Positions 1-5,864 of a DNA stretch of 8,222 nt are shown piece after piece. The position numbers were made by a program, and so were the translations under genes. Position 1 is the stretch's first letter. Each line of letters begins with the position of its first letter. The notes under the pieces are model-generated. The model did not search any database. It was not told the DNA's origin and worked only from the letters and a program-made list of their open reading frames with translations. This DNA comes from CAKSHP01 sp045590935 (GTDB lineage: Bacteria > Bacillota > Clostridia > UBA1381 > UMGS1253). Location: the NCBI GenBank assembly GCA_045590935.1, contig JAZNSA010000070.1, positions 1-8,222 of the forward strand. The letters are read 5' to 3'.

Positions 1-384
1 TAAATTTTCTGCATTCGCCTGTCCCTGTCCTCTTTCCACTGCATCAATTCCGCAGTATGCTCCCGGACTTCCAATAAAGCAAACAACGGGTCGATTGAAT
101 TTCTCCGCTTGCTTCATAAGTCGAAGAGCCTTTCTGTATCCATCGGGACTCGGGCATCCGAAATTGCGCTTAATTCTGTCCTCGATACTTGAGCCTCGCT
201 CCATAGCTATAACCGTTACGGCATTTCCGTTCAAATAAGCTATTCCGCCAACAATTGCCCCGTCGTCCTTAAAGCGACGGTCGCCATGAAGCTCAACAAA
301 ATCCTCAAATATATTATTTATAAACTGAATCCCGCTTGGGCGTGAAGAGTGTCTTGCTTTTTGAACACGCTCGTATGCATTCAT
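1..384 (-). CDS. accA: Acetyl-CoA carboxylase carboxyltransferase subunit alpha, partial (C-terminus outside window)
   Basis: The reverse-strand frame is open from an ATG at 384 to the window edge and gives the first 128 residues of AccA. This subunit pairs with AccD in the cytoplasm to transfer carboxyl from carboxybiotin to acetyl-CoA, making malonyl-CoA for FAS II. Recognisable family blocks are AYERVQKARH (residues 3-12), ELHGDRRFKDD (31-41), AIVGGIA (43-49), RNFG and DGYRKALRLMKQAEKF (73-96), and GAYCGI followed by ERGQGQA (108-123). The N-terminus is the short Firmicutes form. The start is supported by AAAGGA 8-9 bases upstream; an ATG at 401 reaches a stop after six codons. accD ends 20 bases upstream, so accA is the distal gene seen here. 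Odd points are IGSPGAY where IDTPGAY is usual and AVERGQ where AEERGQ is usual. The call is secure; whether the gene is intact beyond the edge is unknown. Confidence 0.95.
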   Translation of the reverse strand, partial: MNAYERVQKARHSSRPSGIQFINNIFEDFVELHGDRRFKDDGAIVGGIAYLNGNAVTVIAMERGSSIEDRIKRNFGCPSPDGYRKALRLMKQAEKFNRPVVCFIGSPGAYCGIDAVERGQGQANAENL

Positions 385-404
385 ATAATCAATCCTTTCA
401 TAAC

Positions 405-1199
405 TTATTTGTGCATTTTCAAAAGAGTTGAAAGCATTTCTCTAAGGTTTTGCCTTTCCTCAATCATATCAACAAACCCATGCTCCAAAAGAAATTCAGA
501 GCGTTGGAAGCCGCTTGGAAGCTTCTGCCCTGTTGTTTGCTCAATTATTCTTGCGCCCGCAAAGCCAACAAGTGCTTTAGGCTCGGCAATTATTATGTCG
601 CCCTCCATCGCAAAGCTAGCCGTTACGCCGCCCGTTGTTGGGTCAGTTAAAACTGTTATATAAAGCTTGCCCGCATCGCTATGAAGCTTAACTGCTCCGC
701 TTACCTTTGCCATCTGCATAAGCGATAGTATTCCCTCTTGCATTCTTGCGCCGCCAGAGGTTGTAAATCCTATAACAGAAAGGTTTTCCTTTGTTGCATA
801 TTCAAATATACGGGTTATTTTTTCGCCGACAACCGTTCCCATACTTCCCATCATAAACGTTGAGTCCATAACAAACAAAGCGCATTTTTCGCCTGATATT
901 GTGCACGTTCCGCAAATTACGGCTTCGTTTTCGCCGCTTGATTTTTTCGCCTTTTCAAGCTTGTCGTCGTAGTCGGGAAAATCTATGATATTTTCACTTT
1001 GCAAATCTGCATAAAGCTCTTTAAAGCTACCCTTATCCGATATGTATTCAACTCTTTTTCTTGCGGGCATCCTGAAATACGTTCCGCACTCGGGGCAGAT
1101 ATAGTCCGCTCCGCAATTAACCTCTTTACCGCATTTTTTACATTCTATACTAAACTTCTTATCTTTTTTTGCAATATTAAAAATTTTTGAAAATTCCAT
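405..1199 (-). CDS. accD: Acetyl-CoA carboxylase carboxyltransferase subunit beta
   Basis: AccD is the zinc-ribbon-bearing partner of AccA in the carboxyltransferase that makes malonyl-CoA. The 264-residue protein opens with four cysteines in two CxxC pairs (C20/C23 and C35/C38), followed by FRMPARKRVEYI, matching the N-terminal zinc ribbon. The crotonase-fold carboxyltransferase domain follows, with GSMGTVVGEKI (about 118-128), TSGGARMQEG (about 147-156), DPTTGGVTASFA (about 186-197) and AEPKALVGFAGARIIEQT (about 205-222), then LPSGFQRSEFLLEHGFVDMI. The length is slightly short for the family, partly because only 11 residues separate the two CxxC pairs, where about 15 is usual. The ATG at 1199 has GGAG five bases upstream. 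It lies 30 bases after fabZ and 20 before accA, so it is part of the same operon. No accB or accC lies next to it. Confidence 0.97.
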   Translation of the reverse strand: MEFSKIFNIAKKDKKFSIECKKCGKEVNCGADYICPECGTYFRMPARKRVEYISDKGSFKELYADLQSENIIDFPDYDDKLEKAKKSSGENEAVICGTCTISGEKCALFVMDSTFMMGSMGTVVGEKITRIFEYATKENLSVIGFTTSGGARMQEGILSLMQMAKVSGAVKLHSDAGKLYITVLTDPTTGGVTASFAMEGDIIIAEPKALVGFAGARIIEQTTGQKLPSGFQRSEFLLEHGFVDMIEERQNLREMLSTLLKMHK

Positions 1200-1229
1200 A
1201 TAAACTCCAATCCGCCTTTGAGTGGCAAT

Positions 1230-1652
1230 TTATTTGTCCTCAACAATTGCAAATGAAAATTCTGCACTTACGCATTTTTTTCCGTTCACCGTTCCTACTC
1301 CTTTTGCAAAATAAAACGGCTCACGAACCTTTGTTATTTCACATTCCGTTTCAAAAAGGTCGCCCGGTCGAACAGGGCTTTTGAATTTTACATTGTTTAA
1401 GCCCGTGAAAAACGGCGTTTTCCCCTCGGCTATGCCGTCAGCCAAGCAAACGCAAACCGACTGCGCCAATATTTCGCAAAGTATAACGCCCGGTACGACG
1501 GGGTTGTTTGGGAAATGTCCTTTTAAAAACCACTCATCGCCCGTTATTTTTTTCTTTCCGTGTGCAATTTGTCCGTCTGCAAGCTCTGCAGAATCAAGCA
1601 AAAGCATATTTTCCCTATGGGGAAGTATTTTCATAATTTCTTCTTTGTTCAT
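1230..1652 (-). CDS. fabZ: 3-hydroxyacyl-ACP dehydratase (FabZ family)
   Basis: This 140-residue hot-dog-fold enzyme removes water from 3-hydroxyacyl-ACP to give trans-2-enoyl-ACP in the elongation cycle. LPHR (10-13) and GHFPNNPVVPGVILCE (45-60) contain the catalytic pair His46 and Glu60, at the same 14-residue spacing as in E. coli FabZ. NVKFKSPVRPGD (about 88-99) is the conserved second half. The segment after LPHR reads ENMLLLD rather than the classic YPFLLVD, a variant I associate with clostridial homologues. The frame stays open upstream to 1748, but that extension lies inside fabF. The ATG at 1652 follows the fabF TAA by one base and has AAAGGGGA six bases upstream. Translation is probably coupled to fabF. 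Whether it also isomerises the double bond, as FabN does, cannot be read from the sequence. Confidence 0.95.
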   Translation of the reverse strand: MNKEEIMKILPHRENMLLLDSAELADGQIAHGKKKITGDEWFLKGHFPNNPVVPGVILCEILAQSVCVCLADGIAEGKTPFFTGLNNVKFKSPVRPGDLFETECEITKVREPFYFAKGVGTVNGKKCVSAEFSFAIVEDK

Positions 1653-1653
1653 A

Positions 1654-2886
1654 TTAGTTCCCCTTTGTAAGTGCGATACACGCATTATGTCCGCCAAAGC
1701 CGAGAGATATTGAAAGTGCCATATTAATATCCGCTTTTTTAGCCTCATTTACCGTATAATCCAAATCGCAATCCTCGTCAGGCTCAGCATATCCGATTGT
1801 TGGCGGGATAATGCCTTTTTCCAACGCCAACGCAGAAGCGATTGCCTCTGCCGCACCCGCCGCACCAAGCATATGCCCTGTCATAGATTTTGTTGAGCTT
1901 ACAAAAGCCTTGCGCGCCTTCTCTTCGCCAAGCGCAGTTTTAATTGCAAGCGTTTCTGTTTTGTCGTTTAAAGGTGTGCTTGTTCCGTGTGCATTTATAT
2001 ATATTTTTTCTTCGTTCGCCATATTGCTTTCATCAATAGCAAGCCTTATAGCATTTGCACCGCCTAGACCCTCGGGATGTGGGGCAGTAATATGATAAGC
2101 ATCGCACGTACTTCCGTAGCCTGAAATTTCGCAATATATATGCGCACCTCGCGCCTTTGCGTGCTCATACTCTTCAAGAATTAACGCTCCCGCTCCTTCG
2201 CCCATAACAAATCCGCTTCTTCTTTTGTCAAATGGAATTGATGCGGCGTTTTTATCATCTGTAGTAGTAAGCGCCATACAGTTTGTAAATCCTGCTACTG
2301 CAAGCGGGGTTATTGATGCCTCGCTTCCGCCCGCAACTATTGCATCGGCATATCCGAATTTTATTGCACGAAACGCCTCTCCGATACAGCTTGTCGACGT
2401 TGCACACGCCGTTGTTACCGAAATGCAAGGTCCTTGTGCATTAAATCTTATTGCGATATTTCCCGCCGCAATATTAGAAATCATCTTTGGAACAAACAAA
2501 GGCGATACCCTTCTTGCTCCCTTTGTTCTTAAAACCTCGTGCTCTTCGGTAAATGTGTTAAAGCCACCGATACCCGAGCCGAAATATACGCCAAATCTCT
2601 CAGGTGCGACATTATCTTTAATGCCGCTATCCGAAACAGCTTGAGTTGCAGCCGCAATTCCGTATTGAACAAACAAGTCCGATTTTCTTACCTCGGGCTT
2701 TTCCATATACAGAAGTGGGTCAAAGTCTTTAACCTCTGCCGCCAATTTAACCTTAAAATCCTCTGTATCAAAGTGAGTTATTTTATCTATTCCGTTTTTT
2801 CCGCTTATAAGTGCACTCCAAAAATCGGCTACATTATTTCCGATAGGAGAAACAACTCCAAGCCCCGTTATTACTACTCTTTTCAT
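1654..2886 (-). CDS. fabF: 3-oxoacyl-ACP synthase II (KAS II)
   Basis: FabF condenses malonyl-ACP with acyl-ACP, the chain-elongating step of FAS II. The 410-residue length is normal. The N-terminus RVVITGLGVVSPIGN is typical. The nucleophile is Cys161 in TTACATSTSCIGEA (158-171). The decarboxylation histidines are His300 in NAHGTSTPLND (298-308) and His338 in STKSMTGHMLGAAG (331-344), with Lys333 in the same block. GEGAGALILEE (229-239) is also conserved. The C-terminal gate region reads SISLGFGGHNAC, whereas SNSFGFGGHN is the common form. A perfect AGGAGG lies six bases before the ATG at 2886, and the fabG stop is 15 bases upstream. The gene is followed with a 1-base gap by fabZ; in many clostridia accB would be the next gene. 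Confidence 0.98.
   Translation of the reverse strand: MKRVVITGLGVVSPIGNNVADFWSALISGKNGIDKITHFDTEDFKVKLAAEVKDFDPLLYMEKPEVRKSDLFVQYGIAAATQAVSDSGIKDNVAPERFGVYFGSGIGGFNTFTEEHEVLRTKGARRVSPLFVPKMISNIAAGNIAIRFNAQGPCISVTTACATSTSCIGEAFRAIKFGYADAIVAGGSEASITPLAVAGFTNCMALTTTDDKNAASIPFDKRRSGFVMGEGAGALILEEYEHAKARGAHIYCEISGYGSTCDAYHITAPHPEGLGGANAIRLAIDESNMANEEKIYINAHGTSTPLNDKTETLAIKTALGEEKARKAFVSSTKSMTGHMLGAAGAAEAIASALALEKGIIPPTIGYAEPDEDCDLDYTVNEAKKADINMALSISLGFGGHNACIALTKGN
1659..1666 (-). promoter_or_regulatory. Ribosome binding site that sets the fabZ start
   Basis: On the reverse strand AAAGGGGA ends six bases before the ATG at 1652 and lies within the last codons of fabF. It decides between the 140-residue fabZ and a longer open frame running back to 1748, which has no family support upstream of MNKEE. 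Confidence 0.75.
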
Positions 2887-2901
2887 ACTAAACCTCCTAA
2901 C

Positions 2902-3636
2902 CTACATAGCCAATCCGCCGTCTATTCTTATAACCTCGCCCGTTATATAATTTGAAATATCATCGGCTAAAAATGCCGCAAGATTTGCAACCTCTTCTGC
3001 CTCTCCCATTCTCTTTAATGGAATCATATTTAAAAAAGCATTGTCGTCATTAATGTTTTGTGTCATATCTGTTTTAATAAAGCCCGGCGCAATCGCATTG
3101 CAACAAATATTTCTGCCCGCAAGCTCTCTTGCAACGGATTTTGTAAGACCTATAAGCCCTGCCTTTGAAGCGGAATAATTCGCTTGTCCCGCATTTCCCA
3201 TAAGCCCCGAAACGGAAGTTATATTAATTATTTTCCCACTTCTGTTTTTTGCAAAATGCTTATAAAAATGCTTAATCATATTAAAAGCACCCTTTAAATT
3301 TATGTCAACAACGCTGTCAAAATCATCTTCACTCATAGCAAGCATTAATTTATCCTTCGTTATGCCCGCATTGTTTACTAAAATGTCAATTTTTTTAAAA
3401 TCCTCTATTATTTTATCTGCGGTTTCCTTGCTTGATAAAAAGCTTGAAACATCGCATTTGTATTTTTTTGCTATGTTTCCCAAAGCTTCAATTTCCGTTC
3501 TCGTTTCCTCGGCTTTATCGTCGCTTCCCGCATAGATAATTGCAACATTTGCTCCCTCTGAGGCTAATTTTAAAGCGATTGCCCGCCCAATTCCTCTTGA
3601 GCCGCCCGTTATTACGGCTGCTTTTCCTTTAAGCAT
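2902..3636 (-). CDS. fabG: 3-oxoacyl-ACP reductase (SDR family)
   Basis: FabG reduces 3-oxoacyl-ACP to (R)-3-hydroxyacyl-ACP with NADPH in the cytoplasm. The protein is 244 residues, the standard length for a classical short-chain dehydrogenase. The nucleotide-binding motif TGGSRGIG is at 10-17 and NNAG at 88-91. The catalytic tetrad is Asn113 (DINLKG), Ser141 (NITSVSG), Tyr154 and Lys158 (YSASK), at the spacing seen in E. coli FabG. The C-terminus YITGEVIRIDGGLAM is characteristic of FabG among SDR proteins. It starts 8 bases inside the end of fabD and its position between fabD and fabF makes the FAS II role firm. The ribosome binding site is less clear than its neighbours' (GAGGCGGTGAG upstream of the ATG), consistent with coupling to fabD. 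Confidence 0.98.
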   Translation of the reverse strand: MLKGKAAVITGGSRGIGRAIALKLASEGANVAIIYAGSDDKAEETRTEIEALGNIAKKYKCDVSSFLSSKETADKIIEDFKKIDILVNNAGITKDKLMLAMSEDDFDSVVDINLKGAFNMIKHFYKHFAKNRSGKIINITSVSGLMGNAGQANYSASKAGLIGLTKSVARELAGRNICCNAIAPGFIKTDMTQNINDDNAFLNMIPLKRMGEAEEVANLAAFLADDISNYITGEVIRIDGGLAM

Positions 3637-4549
3637 CCTTGCTCACCGCCTCAACTGTTGATTTTAACGTTTCAATATTTTCTACATTATAAACATTTAC
3701 CGATTTTGAAATTTTCTTTATCAGTCCCGAAAGCGTTTTTCCAACGCCAACCTCAATAAAAGTATCATAGCCGTCTTCTATCATTTTCTCAATTGTCATC
3801 TGCCAAAGTACGGGGCTTGTTATTTGCCTTGTCATAAGTTCTTTGACGTTTTCTTCATACAAAGTAGCGGTGCAGTTTGAAAAAACGTCAATCTCAGGCG
3901 TTTTTATATCATACCCCACAAGCTCCTTTGAAAAGCTTTCCGCCGCCTTTGACATAAACGGCGAATGAAACGCTCCGCTTACGGCAAGGTCGATAAGTCG
4001 GCACGGATAAGCAGAGATTTTTTCCTTAAACTGCTCGATTTTATCCGATTTTCCCGAAACAACAATCTGCCCCGGTGAATTGTAGTTTACAGGATAAACC
4101 TCATCAAACTCCGAAGCCACCTCTTCAACCGTTTCCCGCTCAAGCTTTAAAACTGCAACCATTTTTGTATTGTTTAAGGCAGATGCTTCGCCCATAAATT
4201 CACCACGCTTGCAAACGATTTTAAATCCATCCTCATAAGAATATGCCTTTGCATACGCCAACGCGGCGATTTCACCGAGCGAAAATCCTGCGACTCCGTC
4301 CGCTTTTATGCCATTTTCCTCTAAGGCTATTGCGGCTGCAAGGTCAGCAAGATATATACAAGGCTGTGTGTTTTGAGTTTGCTTTAACTCCTCGTCTGTA
4401 CCAAAAAACGACTGTTGCTTAGTATTTGGTCTTATTTTATCGCACATATCATAAAGCTTTCCAACCTTTTCAATATTGTCGCAAAGCTCCATTCCCATTC
4501 CTGCGTACTGCGCGCCCTGTCCTGAAAAAACAAATGCTATTTTACCCAT
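3629..4549 (-). CDS. fabD: Malonyl-CoA:ACP transacylase
   Basis: FabD moves malonyl from CoA to the phosphopantetheine arm of AcpP, supplying FabH and FabF. The 306-residue length is normal. Visible motifs are FSGQGAQ (8-14, oxyanion Gln11), the nucleophile elbow GFSLGE (88-93, Ser90), the substrate-binding Arg115 in KRGEFM, NSPGQIVVSG (157-166) and the catalytic His195 in GAFHSPFM (192-199). In most family members the residue before the serine is His (GHSLGE) or another residue such as Leu; here it is Phe. The gene starts within the last 13 bases of fabK, with GAGG about eight bases before the ATG, and its end overlaps fabG by 8 bases. Three-gene coupling of fabK, fabD and fabG is likely. 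Confidence 0.97.
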   Translation of the reverse strand: MGKIAFVFSGQGAQYAGMGMELCDNIEKVGKLYDMCDKIRPNTKQQSFFGTDEELKQTQNTQPCIYLADLAAAIALEENGIKADGVAGFSLGEIAALAYAKAYSYEDGFKIVCKRGEFMGEASALNNTKMVAVLKLERETVEEVASEFDEVYPVNYNSPGQIVVSGKSDKIEQFKEKISAYPCRLIDLAVSGAFHSPFMSKAAESFSKELVGYDIKTPEIDVFSNCTATLYEENVKELMTRQITSPVLWQMTIEKMIEDGYDTFIEVGVGKTLSGLIKKISKSVNVYNVENIETLKSTVEAVSKDA

Positions 4550-5481
4550 TTTTTCGCCTCACTTAATACAATTTCTGCTTCGGAAAAGATTTCCTCAATA
4601 ATTTTCTTTGAGGATTGCTCTTTTGTAATCATTCCCGAAATTTGCCCCGCAAGGAAGCATCCCTTCTTTTCGTCGCCTTCCTTTGCGGCAAGCCTTAGTG
4701 CGCCAACTGCCAGCTTTTCTAAATCGTCATCTGTAATTTGCGAATATTCCGCCTTTGCATATTCCCTTGAAAACGGGGTTTTTATGCTCCTTACGGGATG
4801 CCCAAGCCTCTTACCTGTTACAATTGTTGAAATATCGCTCGCCTTAATTATTTTTTTCTTGTAATTTTCATGGACACTACATTCCGTTGCAACCAAAAAC
4901 CTGGTTCCAAGCTGAACGCCTGAAGCGCCAAGCATAAATGCCGCCGCAACGCCTCTGCCGTCGCCTATTCCGCCCGCCGCTATAACAGGAACACTAACCG
5001 CACTGCATACCTGCGGAACAAGAGTCATAGTTGTCAGGTCGCCAACATGACCGCCCGACTCGCCTCCCTCGGCTATAATAGCCGTTGCTCCGCATCTTTC
5101 CGAAAGCTTAGCCATAGAAACCGATGCAACAACGGGAATGACCTTAATGCCTGCACTAAGCCACTTTTCCATAAATTTTGACGGATTTCCTGCGCCCGTT
5201 GTTACAACGTCTACTCCCTCTTCGCAAATCAAATCGCTTACCTCATCTACATAAGGGCTCATAAGCATAATATTTACTCCGATAGGCTTATCGGTTAATT
5301 TTCTTGCTTCCCTGATTTGCTCTTTAAGATAGCTTTTGTCGCTGTTCATTGCAGAAATTATACCAAGACCACCTGCGTTTGAAACTGCCGCCGCAAGCCT
5401 CGCATCCGAAATGTGCGCCATTCCGCCTTGAAAAATCGGATATGTAATTCCGAGAATTTCGCAAATTGGCGTTTTAATCAT
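4537..5481 (-). CDS. fabK: Enoyl-ACP reductase II, FMN-dependent
   Basis: FabK reduces trans-2-enoyl-ACP with NAD(P)H through bound FMN, the last step of each elongation cycle. The 314-residue protein has the nitronate monooxygenase/FabK TIM-barrel layout: PIFQGGMAHISDARLAAAVS (15-34), GVNIML (68-73), the flavin loop AEGGESGGHVGDLTT (137-151) with the catalytic His at 145, VPVIAAGGIGDGRG (164-177) and GASGVQLGTRFL (185-196). A neighbouring nitronate monooxygenase would look similar, but the position between acpP and fabD, as in streptococci and clostridia, identifies it as FabK. No FabI-type SDR reductase lies in the window. AAGGA about ten bases upstream supports the ATG at 5481. The FabK family is known to be insensitive to triclosan. 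Confidence 0.95.
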   Translation of the reverse strand: MIKTPICEILGITYPIFQGGMAHISDARLAAAVSNAGGLGIISAMNSDKSYLKEQIREARKLTDKPIGVNIMLMSPYVDEVSDLICEEGVDVVTTGAGNPSKFMEKWLSAGIKVIPVVASVSMAKLSERCGATAIIAEGGESGGHVGDLTTMTLVPQVCSAVSVPVIAAGGIGDGRGVAAAFMLGASGVQLGTRFLVATECSVHENYKKKIIKASDISTIVTGKRLGHPVRSIKTPFSREYAKAEYSQITDDDLEKLAVGALRLAAKEGDEKKGCFLAGQISGMITKEQSSKKIIEEIFSEAEIVLSEAKKWVK

Positions 5482-5548
5482 TAAAAATCATTCCTTTCCG
5501 ATTGCATCTTTTTGATTATAATTTTTCCTCAATCAACCACCCAAACAA

Positions 5549-5767
5549 TCAGTTGCTTGCTTTTTCAACATACTCTGCAAGCGAGCCAACAGTTTTTCCA
5601 ACTTCCTCATACTCGATTTTAACGTCAAACTCATCTTCAATTTCCATAATAATTTCAACTGTGTCCAATGAATCAACATCCAAATCCTCAAATGTTGTAC
5701 TCTCCGTAATTGTGTCAGCCTCGATGTCTAAGTGTTCTGCAAGTAAATCTCTGATTTTTTCAAACAT
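5549..5767 (-). CDS. acpP: Acyl carrier protein
   Basis: This small acidic protein of 72 residues carries the growing acyl chain on a phosphopantetheine arm. The attachment serine is Ser33 in DVDSLDTVEIIMEIEDEF (30-47), the hallmark of ACP helix II. The usual DLGADSLD is here DLDVDSLD, which makes it even more acidic. The protein is slightly shorter than the usual 75-80 residues. GGAGG lies eight bases before the ATG at 5767, one of the strongest ribosome sites in the operon. The gene is flanked by the two longest gaps in the operon (97 bases before it, 67 after it). That fits separate control of ACP level, since ACP is needed in excess over the enzymes. No convincing own promoter was found. 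Confidence 0.97.
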   Translation of the reverse strand: MFEKIRDLLAEHLDIEADTITESTTFEDLDVDSLDTVEIIMEIEDEFDVKIEYEEVGKTVGSLAEYVEKASN

Positions 5768-5809
5768 AATAATTTCCTCCCAAATTAATCTTTTATTTTT
5801 TTATATTTT

Positions 5810-5841
5810 ATATTTAAAAACGAAAAATTCGTTTTAAATAT
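5810..5841 (-). repeat. AT-rich inverted repeat / hairpin in the fabH-acpP gap
   Basis: Bases 5810-5819 plus 5821-5824 pair with 5828-5841 as 14 base pairs, with one bulged A (5820) and a 3-base loop. Only two of the pairs are G-C. In the transcript direction (reverse strand) it is followed by an A-rich leader and then the acpP GGAGG, not by a U-tract. It is therefore not a standard terminator. It could be an RNA processing or stability element for the acpP part of the message, or a DNA operator. Its function is inferred only. Confidence 0.55.
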
Positions 5842-5864
5842 CTTAATAAACGGCAAAATATAAA

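Noticed and set aside
399..401. Alternative ATG for accA
   Set aside because: It is out of frame and meets a stop after six codons.
1653..1748. Upstream extension of the fabZ frame (172 residues in total)
   Set aside because: The extra 32 residues lie inside the fabF coding region, match nothing in the FabZ family, and the ATG at 1652 has a well-spaced ribosome site.
349..3535. Open frames on the plus strand across the fab/acc genes (for example 1381-1713, 2225-2644, 2539-2955)
   Set aside because: They are antisense to well-supported conserved genes, lack ribosome sites and show no recognisable protein motifs.
5482..5864. A separate promoter for acpP or fabK in the two longer gaps
   Set aside because: TATAAA-like -10 matches occur in the A-rich acpP leader, but none has an acceptable -35 at 16-18 bases; the sequence is simply AT-rich.
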